This document shows, in pieces, positions 50,692 to 59,123 of a stretch of DNA of 64,000 nucleotides. Origin of the DNA: Streptomyces sp. NBC_01233 (GTDB lineage: Bacteria; Actinomycetota; Actinomycetes; Streptomycetales; Streptomycetaceae). Position numbers and translations under genes: made by a program. The stretch spans positions 4,689,501-4,753,500 of the forward strand of contig NZ_CP108514.1 of NCBI RefSeq assembly GCF_035989305.1, given 5' to 3'. The notes below the pieces were generated by a model that was not told the DNA's origin, made no database searches, and worked only from the letters and a program-made list of their open reading frames with translations. Numbering within the stretch: position 1 is the first letter of the stretch; the number at the start of each line of letters is the position of its first letter.

Positions 50692-52536
50692 ATGAACGAT
50701 GTCGCCCCGGCGCCCACCCCCGCGCCCGCGCCCCGCCGCCGTGCCCGTGTCCGTGCCCCCGAGCTGATCGGCAAGGGCGGCTGGATCAATACCGGCGGGA
50801 AGGACCTGAAGCTCGCCGACTTCCGAGGTCGCACATTGATCCTCGATTTTTGGACCTTCTGCTGCATCAACTGCCTGCACGTCCTCGACGAGCTGCGCGA
50901 GCTGGAGGAGAAGCACCGCGACACCGTCGTGATCATCGGGGTGCATTCGCCGAAGTTCGTGCACGAGGCCGAGCACGCCGCCGTCGTCGACGCCGTCGAG
51001 CGGTACGAGGTGCACCACCCCGTGCTGGACGATCCCGAGCTCGCGACCTGGAAGCAGTACGCCGTACGCGCCTGGCCCACGCTCGTCGTGATCGACCCCG
51101 AGGGCTACATCGTCGCCCAGCACGCCGGTGAGGGGCACGCGCACGCCATCGCGAAGCTGGTCGAGGAGCTGGAGGCCGAGCACGAGGCCAAGGGGACGCT
51201 GCGGCGCGGGGACGGGCCGTACGTGGCGCCCGAGCCGGTCGCGAGCGACCTGCGGTTCCCCGGGAAGGCGCTGCTGCTGCCGAGCGGGAACCTGCTGGTG
51301 TCGGACACCACGCGGCACCAGCTCGTCGAGCTGGACGCGGACGGGGAGAGCGTCGTCCGCCGCATCGGCAGCGGCGAGCGCGGCTTCGGCGGCGACGCCT
51401 TCAGCGAGCCGCAGGGGCTGGCGCTGCTGCCCGACGGGAGGGTCGTGGTCGCCGATACCGTCAACCACGCCCTGCGGACCTACGACCCGGCCACCGGGCA
51501 CGTGGAGACGGTCGCCGGGACCGGACGCCAGTGGTGGCAGGGCTCGCCCACCTCGGGGCCCGCCCTGGAGGTCGACCTGTCCTCGCCGTGGGACGTGGCC
51601 TGGTGGCAGGGCAGGGTGTGGATCGCCATGGCCGGTGTGCACCAGCTGTGGACCTGGGATCCGGAGAGCGGCACCGTCGCCGTCGCCGCCGGTACCACCA
51701 ACGAGGGGCTGCTCGACGGGCCGGCCGCCGAGGCCTGGTTCGCCCAGCCGTCGGGGCTCGCGGCCGCCGGGGACCGGCTGTGGATCGCCGACTCCGAGAC
51801 CAGCGCCCTGAGGTACGTCCACCCCACCGAGACCGGCTACGCCGTCACGTCCGCCGTCGGGACCGGCCTGTTCGACTTCGGACACCGGGACGGGGACGCG
51901 GGCCAGGCCCTGCTCCAGCACCCGCTCGGGGTGACCGCCCTGCCCGACGGCTCGGTCGCCGTGTCCGACACGTACAACCACGCGCTGAGGCGCTACGACC
52001 CCGCCACCGGGCAGGTGTCCACGCTCGCCACCGATCTGCGCGAGCCCAGCGACGCCGTGCTGGTCGGCGAAGACATCGTGGTCGTCGAGTCGGCCCGGCA
52101 CCGGCTGACCCGGCTGCGGCTCCCGGAGGAGGCCGTACGGGTCGAGTCCGTGGCCCACCGTACGCAGCGGGCCGCCACCGAGGTGGCGGCCGGCGCGCTC
52201 CGGCTCGACGTGGTGTTCCGGGCGCCGGGCGGGCAGAAGCTCGACACCCGCTACGGGCCGTCCACCCGGCTGCTCGTCTCCTCGACCCCGCCCGAGCTCC
52301 TCGCCGGGGGCGAGGGCGCCGGGACCGACCTGTTCCGGGAGCTGGCGCTGAACCCGGAGGTCACCGAGGGCGTGCTGCACGTCTCCGCGATGGCGGCGTC
52401 GTGCGACGACGACCCCGCCAACGAGTACCCGGCCTGCCACGTCCACCAGCAGGACTGGGGGGTGCCCGTCCGCGTCACCGCCGACGGCGCCTCCCGGCTG
52501 CCCCTCGTCCTGGCCGGGATGGACGAGCAGGAGTGA
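50692..52536 (+). CDS. Thioredoxin-like / NHL-repeat protein (NHLRC2-type)
   Basis: A 614-residue protein. Residues ~22-165 are a thioredoxin-like domain with a vicinal pair (FWTFCCINCLHVLDEL; Cys58 and Cys61 as CxxC). From ~185 to ~490 there are several NHL beta-propeller blades (SEPQGLALLPDGRVVVADTVNHALRTYD, HPLGVTALPDGSVAVSDTYNHALRRYD). A C-terminal ~115-residue beta domain with EYPACHVHQQDWGVPV follows. Domain order matches animal NHLRC2 and its bacterial relatives, so a redox or scaffold role is likely; no signal peptide is seen. Confidence 0.88.
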   Translation: MNDVAPAPTPAPAPRRRARVRAPELIGKGGWINTGGKDLKLADFRGRTLILDFWTFCCINCLHVLDELRELEEKHRDTVVIIGVHSPKFVHEAEHAAVVDAVERYEVHHPVLDDPELATWKQYAVRAWPTLVVIDPEGYIVAQHAGEGHAHAIAKLVEELEAEHEAKGTLRRGDGPYVAPEPVASDLRFPGKALLLPSGNLLVSDTTRHQLVELDADGESVVRRIGSGERGFGGDAFSEPQGLALLPDGRVVVADTVNHALRTYDPATGHVETVAGTGRQWWQGSPTSGPALEVDLSSPWDVAWWQGRVWIAMAGVHQLWTWDPESGTVAVAAGTTNEGLLDGPAAEAWFAQPSGLAAAGDRLWIADSETSALRYVHPTETGYAVTSAVGTGLFDFGHRDGDAGQALLQHPLGVTALPDGSVAVSDTYNHALRRYDPATGQVSTLATDLREPSDAVLVGEDIVVVESARHRLTRLRLPEEAVRVESVAHRTQRAATEVAAGALRLDVVFRAPGGQKLDTRYGPSTRLLVSSTPPELLAGGEGAGTDLFRELALNPEVTEGVLHVSAMAASCDDDPANEYPACHVHQQDWGVPVRVTADGASRLPLVLAGMDEQE

Positions 52537-52562
52537 CCCCCTGAGGCCTTCCCGGGGGGTCA
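52534..52562. terminator. Terminator hairpin formed by two convergent stop regions
   Basis: TGACCCCC at 52534-52541 pairs with GGGGGTCA at 52555-52562. The two ends are the actual stop codons of the NHL gene (52534-52536) and of the aminopeptidase gene on the other strand (52560-52562), an unusually economical convergent terminator. Confidence 0.7.
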
Positions 52563-53852
52563 GCCCTCCAGGAAGGCCACCAGGGCGTTGGCGAGGAGGT
52601 ACGGGTCGTCCGCGCCGCACAGTTCGCGCGCGCTGTGCATCGACAGGATCGCGACGCCGATGTCCACGGTCTGGATGCCGTGGCGGGCGGCCGTGATCGG
52701 GCCGATCGTCGTGCCGCACGGCATGGAGTTGTTGGAGACGAAGGTCTGCCACGGCACGCCGGCCCGCTCGCACGCGCTCGCGAACACCGCGCGCCCGCTG
52801 CCGTCCGTCGCGTACCGCTGGTTGACGTTGACCTTCAGGATCGGGCCGCCGTTGGCGCGCGGGTGGTGCGTCGGGTCGTGCCGTTCCCCGTAGTTGGGGT
52901 GGACGGCGTGCCCGGTGTCCGAGGACAGGCAGATGGTGCCCGCGAAGGCCCGCGCGCGGTCCTCGTACGAGCCTCCGCGTGCGAAGACTGAACGTTCCAG
53001 CACGTTCCCCAGCAGCGGGCCGTCCGCGCCCGTGTCCGACTGCGAGCCGTTCTCCTCGTGGTCGAAGGCGGCCAGCACCGGGATGTGGTCGAGCTTCTCG
53101 GCGCCCGACACCGCCGCCAGCGCCGCGACGCCCGCGTGCACCGACAGCAGGTTGTCCATGCGCGGACCGGCCACCAGTTCGCGGTCGCGGCCCAGGTAGG
53201 CGGGCGGCTCGATGGAGTGGACCATCAGGTCCCAGCCGGCCACCGAGCCCTGCTCCAGGCCCTCTTCCTCCTCCAGGAAGGAGATCAGGTCGCCCTCGTG
53301 CACGTCGCCCAGGCCCCAGATCGGCTGCATGTGCCGCTGCTTGTCGAGCTTGAGGCCGTCGGTGTTCACCGACCGGTCCAGATGTACGGCGAGTTGGGGG
53401 ACGCGCAGCAGTGCGCGGTCCACGTTGACCAGGCGCTCGCTGCCGTCGCGCAGGGTCAGCCGGCCGGCGAGGCCCAGGTCCCGGTCCAGCCAGGTGTTGA
53501 GGAGGGTGCCGCCGTAGATCTCGACGGCGATCTGCCGCCAGCCCTGGGAGCCCGTGTCCGGCTGCGGCTTGACCCGCAGGTTCGGGGAGTCGGTGTGTGC
53601 GCCGACGATCCTGAACGGGGTGTGCGCGGCCGCGCCTTCGGGGACGTACCAGGCGATGAGCGCACCGCCGCGGAGCACGAACTTGCCCCTGGTGCCCGCA
53701 TCCCAGGCGTCCGTTTCCGACAACTGCCTGAAGCCTGCCTTCTCCAGCCGCTCGGCCGCATTGGCCACGGCGTGGTACGGCGACGGACTGGCCGTCAGGA
53801 AGGTCATCAGGTCGTCGGTGTGGCCGCGGTCGAAGCGGGCGGGAGAGCTCAT
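52560..53852 (-). CDS. M18-family metallo-aminopeptidase
   Basis: A 430-residue zinc aminopeptidase of the aspartyl-aminopeptidase/ApeB type. Metal-binding landmarks: GAHTDSPN (His86, Asp88), FDHEENGSQSDTGADGPLL (Glu pair near 270), SSDTGHAVHPNY, and the C-terminal GPITAARHGIQTVDIGVAILSMHSARELCG (His near 404). It forms large cytosolic complexes in relatives and removes N-terminal residues. The ATG at 53852 has AAGGTG seven bases upstream; the frame extends further only into low-quality Arg-rich text. Confidence 0.9.
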   Translation of the reverse strand: MSSPARFDRGHTDDLMTFLTASPSPYHAVANAAERLEKAGFRQLSETDAWDAGTRGKFVLRGGALIAWYVPEGAAAHTPFRIVGAHTDSPNLRVKPQPDTGSQGWRQIAVEIYGGTLLNTWLDRDLGLAGRLTLRDGSERLVNVDRALLRVPQLAVHLDRSVNTDGLKLDKQRHMQPIWGLGDVHEGDLISFLEEEEGLEQGSVAGWDLMVHSIEPPAYLGRDRELVAGPRMDNLLSVHAGVAALAAVSGAEKLDHIPVLAAFDHEENGSQSDTGADGPLLGNVLERSVFARGGSYEDRARAFAGTICLSSDTGHAVHPNYGERHDPTHHPRANGGPILKVNVNQRYATDGSGRAVFASACERAGVPWQTFVSNNSMPCGTTIGPITAARHGIQTVDIGVAILSMHSARELCGADDPYLLANALVAFLEG

Positions 53853-53952
53853 GTGGTTCACCTTAACGACGGTCGTGTTCGCCATGGCCGGACTGCGACG
53901 GATAGCCGAGGTCAGGGTCCGCAGGGTGGGTGATCTGCGGTCCCGTCGGTTC

Positions 53953-54681
53953 TCAGCCCGGCGGTCGCTCGAATCGGCGCTGCAGTTGTCTGCGCTCGCC
54001 CCGGCGGATGCGCGGGAGCATCTCCGGGGTCTGCGGGGAGCGCTGCGCGCGTCTCTTGCGTCCGGCGCAGAAGATACAGGCCTCACCGGGGGGTGCATCG
54101 GGGTCGATGGGCGCACCCGGGTGCTCGGAGCAGCCGGAGGCGTTGCGCGGCCGGGACAGCTCGCGGGCGACGATGAAGGCGCGGTGGAGGTCGTCGGCGA
54201 TGCGGACGAAGTCCTCGGCGGGGGAGGACAGGCCCAGGTGGAACCGCTGGTCCTCGACGGTGCGCACGCACGCGCGCAGTGCCTGGAGCGTGTACGGGCC
54301 CTCCGGTACGGGGTACCCGAGGCGGCGCTGTTCCCCGGCGGGGGCGGCGGGCGGGGCGCCGTGCCGGCGCTGTCCGAGCCGTCGCCGGTCGTTGCAGATG
54401 AGGCAGCGGCCCCAGCCGTCGGGCGCCTCGGGGTCGAGGGCGCCGTTGGGGTGCTCGGAGCAGCCGGTGTAGCTCTTGGCGGGGGCGAGTCCGGCGGCCG
54501 TCTGGAAGGCCACGTACAGCGCGTCGGCGATGGTGTCGTACTCGGCGGGGTGGGCGCCTTCGTACAGCTCGCGCAGGTGGTCGCCGAGACTGCCCAGGCT
54601 CGCCTGCAGCTCCTTGAGGGCGTACGGGCGCCCGGTGGGGACGGAGTACCCCCTGCTGCCGTGCTGATCCTGTGGACTCAT
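53953..54681 (-). CDS. Hypothetical protein with duplicated Cys/His domain
   Basis: A 242-residue protein made of two copies of one ~95-residue module (~11-105 and ~121-212). Each module has GY-VP-G-PY-L, an IAD-L--AF--A-L helix, then GCSEHP and a CxxC pair: Cys74/His77/Cys93/Cys96 and Cys184/His187/Cys202/Cys205. The spacing suggests a small zinc-binding knuckle per module. The tail is Arg-rich (RIRRGERRQLQRRFERP) and may bind nucleic acid. I do not recognise a named family. ATG 54681 gives a clean module start. Confidence 0.65.
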   Translation of the reverse strand: MSPQDQHGSRGYSVPTGRPYALKELQASLGSLGDHLRELYEGAHPAEYDTIADALYVAFQTAAGLAPAKSYTGCSEHPNGALDPEAPDGWGRCLICNDRRRLGQRRHGAPPAAPAGEQRRLGYPVPEGPYTLQALRACVRTVEDQRFHLGLSSPAEDFVRIADDLHRAFIVARELSRPRNASGCSEHPGAPIDPDAPPGEACIFCAGRKRRAQRSPQTPEMLPRIRRGERRQLQRRFERPPG

Positions 54682-54763
54682 GCGTACGAGCGTCCCATGA
54701 ACGACTGACATCGGGGGAAAGCCGCAGGACAGGGCCCCGGGGCGGACCAGGCAGCGCATGCGC

Positions 54764-54800
54764 CAGCGGCCGGGACCCCTTGCGGAGGACCCGGCCGCTG
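54764..54800. terminator. Terminator hairpin after the acyl-CoA dehydrogenase gene
   Basis: CAGCGGCCGGG at 54764-54774 pairs with its complement at 54790-54800 (loop 15 bases), downstream of the dehydrogenase stop on the minus strand. Confidence 0.65.
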
Positions 54801-54849
54801 TGCGTACACGGCGTACTGGTGCTGCGGGCCTGCGCGGCCCGCGCGCAGC

Positions 54850-56676
54850 CTAGAAGGCGGCTTCGTCGAGCTCCATGAGGGAGTTGTCGACGGCCTCGGC
54901 CAGCGCGCGCTGGACCGAGACGCCCGGGAGGACCTCGGCCGCGAAGAACTTCGCGGCGGCGATCTTGCCGGTGTAGAAGGGGACGTCCTTCGCGGAGGCG
55001 CCTGCCAGCTTCTCGGCGGCCACGGCGGCGCCCCTGAGCAGCAGGTATCCGACGACCACGTCGCCGGAGGCCATCAGCAGGCGGGTGGTGTTCTGGCCGA
55101 CCTTGTAGATGTTCTTGACGTCCTCGCCGGTGGCGGTGAGGTCGACGATCATCTGGCCGACGATGGCCTCCAGGTCCACGGCGGCCTTGGCGAGCGCGTC
55201 GCGGGCGCCGGCCAGCTCCTCGCCGCCGACGGCCTCGGCCAGGAACTTCTTGATCGTCTCGGAGAGGAGGTTCAGCGAGGCGCCCTGGTCACGGACGATC
55301 TTCCGGAAGAAGAAGTCCTGGCCCTGGATGGCCGTGGTGCCTTCGTAGAGGGTGTCGATCTTGGCGTCGCGGATGTACTGCTCGATCGGGTACTCCTGCA
55401 GGTAGCCGGAGCCGCCGAAGGTCTGCAGGGACTGCGCGAGCTGCTCGTACGACTTCTCGGAGCCGTAGCCCTTGACGATCGGCAGGAGCAGGTCGTTCAG
55501 GCCGATGAGGGCGGAGGCGTCCTCGCCCGCGGCCTGCTTGACCTGGATCTCGTCCTGGACGGTCGCGGTGTGCAGGACGAGGGCGCGCATGCCCTCGGCG
55601 TACGCCTTCTGGGTCATGAGCGAGCGGCGCACGTCGGGGTGGTGCGTGATGGTGACCTTGGGCGCGGTCTTGTCCATGAAGTTCGCCAGGTCCGGGCCCT
55701 GCACGCGCTCCTTGGCGTACTCCAGCGCGTTCAGGTAGCCCGTCGACAGGGTCGCGATGGCCTTCGTGCCGACCATCATGCGGGCGAACTCGATGATCAT
55801 GAACATCTGGCGGATGCCGTCGTGCTTGTCGCCGATCAGCCAGCCCTTGGCGGGGTGCTGGTCGCCGAAGGTCATCTCGCACGTGTTGGAGGCCTTGAGG
55901 CCCATCTTGTGCTCGACGTTCGTGGCGTAGACGCCGTTGCGCTCGCCCAGCTCGCCGGTCTCCCAGTCGAAGTGGAACTTCGGGACGAGGAAGAGCGACA
56001 GGCCCTTGGTGCCCGGGCCGTGGCCCTCGGGGCGCGCGAGGACGTAGTGGAGGATGTTCTCCTCCATGTCGTGCTCACCGGAGGTGATGAAGCGCTTCAC
56101 GCCCTCGATGTGCCAGGAGCCGTCGGCCTGCTGGACGGCCTTGGTGCGGCCGGCGCCCACGTCCGAGCCGGCGTCCGGCTCGGTGAGGACCATGGTGGAG
56201 CCCCAGCGCTTCTCGACGGCTATCCGCGCGACCTTCTTCTGCGCCTCGTTGCCCTCTTCGAAGAGGATGCCGGCGAACGCCGGGCCGGAGGAGTACATCC
56301 AGATGGCCGGGTTCGAGCCGAGCAGCAGCTCCGCGTAGGCCCAGATCAGGGAGCGGGGCGAGGTGGTGCCGCCGATCTCCTCGGGCAGGCCCAGGCGCCA
56401 GTACTCCGAGTCCATGAAGGCTTCGTAGCTCTTCTTGAAGGAGGCCGGGACCGGCGCGGTGTTGGTGGCCGGGTCGAAGACCGGCGGGTTGCGGTCGGCG
56501 TCCGCGAAGGACTCGGCCAGCTCGTTCTCCGCGAGGCGGGTGAGCTCGGACAGGACGCTCTTGGCGGTCTCGGTGTCCATCTCCTCGAACGGACCGGTGC
56601 CGTACTGCTTGTCGCGGCCGAGCACCTCGAAGAGGTTGAACTCGATGTCGCGGAGATTCGACTTGTAGTGCCCCAT
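54850..56676 (-). CDS. fadE: Long-form acyl-CoA dehydrogenase (FadE type)
   Basis: A 608-residue FAD enzyme that introduces the alpha-beta double bond of acyl-CoA in beta-oxidation. Landmarks: [18 protein letters not shown] (FAD/substrate loop, near 162-180), a strongly conserved middle ([25 protein letters not shown]), [43 protein letters not shown] (near 420-462, holding the catalytic Glu region), and a C-terminal helical extension of ~140 residues typical of the ~600-residue actinobacterial class. GGAG lies eight bases before the ATG at 56676. Two palindromic operators lie at 56721-56756, so control by a fatty-acid-responsive TetR is likely. Confidence 0.9.
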   Translation of the reverse strand: MGHYKSNLRDIEFNLFEVLGRDKQYGTGPFEEMDTETAKSVLSELTRLAENELAESFADADRNPPVFDPATNTAPVPASFKKSYEAFMDSEYWRLGLPEEIGGTTSPRSLIWAYAELLLGSNPAIWMYSSGPAFAGILFEEGNEAQKKVARIAVEKRWGSTMVLTEPDAGSDVGAGRTKAVQQADGSWHIEGVKRFITSGEHDMEENILHYVLARPEGHGPGTKGLSLFLVPKFHFDWETGELGERNGVYATNVEHKMGLKASNTCEMTFGDQHPAKGWLIGDKHDGIRQMFMIIEFARMMVGTKAIATLSTGYLNALEYAKERVQGPDLANFMDKTAPKVTITHHPDVRRSLMTQKAYAEGMRALVLHTATVQDEIQVKQAAGEDASALIGLNDLLLPIVKGYGSEKSYEQLAQSLQTFGGSGYLQEYPIEQYIRDAKIDTLYEGTTAIQGQDFFFRKIVRDQGASLNLLSETIKKFLAEAVGGEELAGARDALAKAAVDLEAIVGQMIVDLTATGEDVKNIYKVGQNTTRLLMASGDVVVGYLLLRGAAVAAEKLAGASAKDVPFYTGKIAAAKFFAAEVLPGVSVQRALAEAVDNSLMELDEAAF

Positions 56677-56720
56677 GGCGACGGCTCCGTTAAGGCTCGG
56701 GGAGAGAGGTTCCTCGTACA

Positions 56721-56756
56721 TACCAATCGGTAACGTAATGATGCTACCCGTCGGTA
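56721..56756. promoter_or_regulatory. Two palindromic operators upstream of fadE
   Basis: TACC-AATC-GGTA (56721-56732) and TACC-CGTC-GGTA (56745-56756) share TACC-N4-GGTA and lie 24 bases apart centre to centre, about 45-80 bases before the start codon. The half-sites resemble those at 4734 and 9455 but have tighter spacing, so a different TetR-type regulator is more likely. Confidence 0.65.
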
Positions 56757-56792
56757 ATAAGGCGCAACCCTTGGCGGGCAATGTGACCAGCG

Positions 56793-57152
56793 TCAAAGCT
56801 CGCACCAGACGGTCTTGGTGTCCGGGCCCCGGACGACGCCCCAGCTCAGGGCTACGGCGTCGAGCAGGGCCAGCCCCCGCCCGGACTCGTCGCCGTCGGT
56901 CGCCTGCCGCGGTACGGGCCACACCCGCGGCTCGGGATCGGTGAGCTCGACCCGCGTACGGGTTGCCCTTCCGGTGATCCGCAGGGTGACGGGCGTGCCT
57001 TCGCCGAGGTGGGTGATCGCGTTGGTCAGCAGCTCGCTGACGCAGAGCTCCGCGTCGGGGCAGGCGCCGTCGCCGAGGTGCTCGCGCACGGCGTGGCGGA
57101 GGAGGGGTACGGCCCCGGGGACGGCGAGCAGCCGGATGGTGAGGGCGTTCAC
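56793..57152 (-). CDS. Anti-sigma-type ATP-binding protein (HATPase_c, RsbW-like)
   Basis: A 119-residue protein with a GHKL ATPase core: N-box [16 protein letters not shown] (near 42-57) and G1 box [19 protein letters not shown] (near 87-105). It lacks the kinase dimerisation domain, as in streptomycete RsbW-like proteins that bind sigma or anti-anti-sigma factors; it may also act with the adjacent XRE/DUF397 pair. The GTG start at 57152 overlaps the stop of the upstream small gene as GTGA. Confidence 0.82.
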   Translation of the reverse strand: MNALTIRLLAVPGAVPLLRHAVREHLGDGACPDAELCVSELLTNAITHLGEGTPVTLRITGRATRTRVELTDPEPRVWPVPRQATDGDESGRGLALLDAVALSWGVVRGPDTKTVWCEL

Positions 57153-57355
57153 CGGTCGGCCAGGGCGGCGGCCAGTCGCTGCGCGGTGGCGGTGTTGCAG
57201 TTGCCGAGGGAGATGAGGGGAGGGGTGCGGTAGCTGCCGGCGTAGGAGGGGAGGTGGAGGTCGAGCGAGGGCAGCGTGATGCCGTGCGCTGCGAGGGCGG
57301 CGCGGAGCTGCGTGAGGGCCTCGATGGCCTCGCGGTCGGGGACGTGGTCGCTCAT
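57149..57355 (-). CDS. Small hypothetical protein, translationally coupled to the ATPase gene
   Basis: A 68-residue protein ([41 protein letters not shown]...) with one N-terminal helix and a short C-terminal helix ([15 protein letters not shown]). Proteins like it commonly sit between an RsbW-like ATPase gene and an XRE regulator gene in streptomycetes. No function is known to me. ATG 57355 is the natural start after the GC-rich upstream stretch. Confidence 0.65.
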   Translation of the reverse strand: MSDHVPDREAIEALTQLRAALAAHGITLPSLDLHLPSYAGSYRTPPLISLGNCNTATAQRLAAALADR

Positions 57356-57479
57356 GGGGGGCCTTCCTGTTTCGCCCTGTGCGGACTGTGACGAACTGCT
57401 CACAGGCTGGCGTGTCCCGGCGTAGCGTGGGAAGGGTTTCGGATTGCGCTGGGCAAGTGGCAAATGGCGGTGGTCTGTT

Positions 57480-58331
57480 GTGCCCCCTCGTAAGGACACC
57501 GACGCGTCGGCGAATGTCCCCTCCTTCTACGGCGCCGAGCTGCGCTACAAACGGGAGGCCGCCGGACTCACGCTGGAGCAGTTGGCGGACGGCAGCTTCA
57601 GGGGCGTCCCGTTCCTGAGCCAGATCGAGCGCGGCGAACGCCGGATGCCGCAGGATCTGGCCCGGCATGTGGACGCGAAGCTGGGGACGGACGGCTTTTT
57701 CGAGCGCCGCTGTGAAGACGCGCGCAAGGCGAAGCAGTCCGGGCATGCGGAGTACTTCGCGGACGTCGCGGAGATGGAGCCGTACGCCGAGACGATCGAG
57801 GACTGGGCACCGATGATCATCCCGGGACTGTTGCAGACAGAGCCGTACGCCAAGGCGGTCGTGCGCACCTCGCTGCCGTGGCTGCGGCCAGGAGTCGTCG
57901 AGAAGCAGGTCAAGGCCCGCATGGAGCGTGCGAAGCTCTGGGAGCGAGAGGAGCGCCCGGCCTTCTGGGCGATCCTGAACGGGTCGCTGATTCGCAATTC
58001 GCTGCTCTCACCCGAGGAGATGGCGGATCAACTGGATCACATCGCGAACGTGGTCCGTTCTACGCAGAGCGTTCTGCAGCTCCTTCCGGAAACAGCGGCT
58101 GCCCATCCGATGATGATGGGCATGATCAGGGTCATGACGTTCCCGGATGCGCCGCCTGTGGTGTACACGGAGGGTCTCCACAGTGGCCAGCTCATCGACT
58201 TTCCGACCCTCGTGAAGAACTACCGCAGGTCGTACGATCTGCTCAGGGCTGCCGCGCTGTCACCTGAGGCGTCCCTGGCGAGGATCGACGCAGCTGCAGA
58301 GGACTTCCGACATGGCAAGCACGAACATTGA
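57480..58331 (+). CDS. XRE-family regulator with DUF5753 domain
   Basis: A 283-residue regulator. The N-terminal helix-turn-helix (~14-75: LRYKREAAGLTLEQLADGSFRGVPFLSQIERGERRMP) is followed by a DUF5753 domain (~95-275; MIIPGLLQTEPYAKAVVR, ILNGSLIRN, PDAPPVVYTEG). Such proteins (WhiJ-like) pair with DUF397 partners in streptomycete development. The GTG at 57480 is chosen because the family begins PPRK; an upstream GTG at 57444 adds 12 Trp-rich residues. It is divergent from the small gene/ATPase pair and overlaps the DUF397 gene by 20 bases. Confidence 0.88.
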   Translation: MPPRKDTDASANVPSFYGAELRYKREAAGLTLEQLADGSFRGVPFLSQIERGERRMPQDLARHVDAKLGTDGFFERRCEDARKAKQSGHAEYFADVAEMEPYAETIEDWAPMIIPGLLQTEPYAKAVVRTSLPWLRPGVVEKQVKARMERAKLWEREERPAFWAILNGSLIRNSLLSPEEMADQLDHIANVVRSTQSVLQLLPETAAAHPMMMGMIRVMTFPDAPPVVYTEGLHSGQLIDFPTLVKNYRRSYDLLRAAALSPEASLARIDAAAEDFRHGKHEH

Positions 58332-58593
58332 CTTGACGTCCGCCTGCTGGCGCAAGAGCAGCTACAGCAACGGCAGCGGCGGCGAATGCGTCGAGGTGGC
58401 TGAGGCGTTCCCCGGAGCCGCCCGCTGGCGCAAGAGCAGCTACAGCAACGGCACTGGTGGTGAATGCGTCGAGGTCGGCGATGGCCTGGCCGGGATCGTT
58501 CCCGTCCGGGACTCCAAGGTCCAGGACGGGCCCGTCCTCGTGGTCTCGGCCGACGCCTGGGACCCCTTCGTCGCCGAGCTGAAGGCCCGCTGA
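58312..58593 (+). CDS. DUF397 protein with duplicated WRKSSYS motif
   Basis: A 93-residue protein. DUF397 normally has one WxKSSYSNGxGGxCVEV segment followed by VRDSK and a C-terminal helix. Here the segment occurs twice, at ~13-29 and ~39-55, nearly identical at DNA level (58349-58403 versus 58427-58481), before a single VRDSKVQDGPVLVVSADAWDPFVAEL. The duplication is a recent tandem event. The gene overlaps the upstream XRE gene and almost certainly acts with it. Confidence 0.87.
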   Translation: MASTNIDLTSACWRKSSYSNGSGGECVEVAEAFPGAARWRKSSYSNGTGGECVEVGDGLAGIVPVRDSKVQDGPVLVVSADAWDPFVAELKAR

Positions 58594-58642
58594 CCGGATC
58601 TCGACGCCCCCGGCGGGCCGCCGCCTCGGTAGGCTTCGGCCC

Positions 58643-59101
58643 ATGTACGGCTACGACCAGAACGTGAGCGCGGGGCAGCAGCAGTACGCGCAGCCCCCGC
58701 AGGGCTACGCGCAGCAGGCGCCGCCGCTGTACCCCGAGCCCTCGCCGCCCTCCCTCGCGGACGCGGTACGGGCCTTCACGACCGGGTCGCTGTCCGCCGA
58801 GGATTTCCAGCAGATATTCGCCACCTCGAAGGTCTACTGCCCGCGCGGCGAGACCCCCGGGTTCCTGGCGCTGCACAACACGCAGCAGCCGGTCATCCCC
58901 ATGTTCACCACGCTCAAGGAGCTGCGCCGGTACGCCGGCAAGGAGTCCAAGTACTTCGTGATCACGGGCGCCGAGGTGATCGACCTGCTGCCGACCGGGT
59001 ACGGCTTCGTCCTCGACATGGAGGGCGACCACCGGATGGTCTTCGACGCGAAGGCGGTCGAGCAGATGGTCGACTTCGCGATGCGCCGCATGTATGGCTA
59101 G
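58643..59101 (+). CDS. SseB-like protein with Gln/Pro-rich N-terminus
   Basis: A 152-residue protein: a Tyr/Gln/Pro-rich N-terminal ~35 residues, then an SseB-type domain (LADAVRAFTTGSLSAEDFQQIFATSKVYCPRG, PGFLALHNTQQPVIPMFTTLKELRRYAG, LPTGYGFVLDMEGDHRMVFD). Function unknown. It shares the fold with the SseB gene at 33178. It is followed by the ArsR-like gene 22 bases downstream. Confidence 0.8.
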   Translation: MYGYDQNVSAGQQQYAQPPQGYAQQAPPLYPEPSPPSLADAVRAFTTGSLSAEDFQQIFATSKVYCPRGETPGFLALHNTQQPVIPMFTTLKELRRYAGKESKYFVITGAEVIDLLPTGYGFVLDMEGDHRMVFDAKAVEQMVDFAMRRMYG

Positions 59102-59123
59102 CTGACGCCTGACGGGGGGCTCG

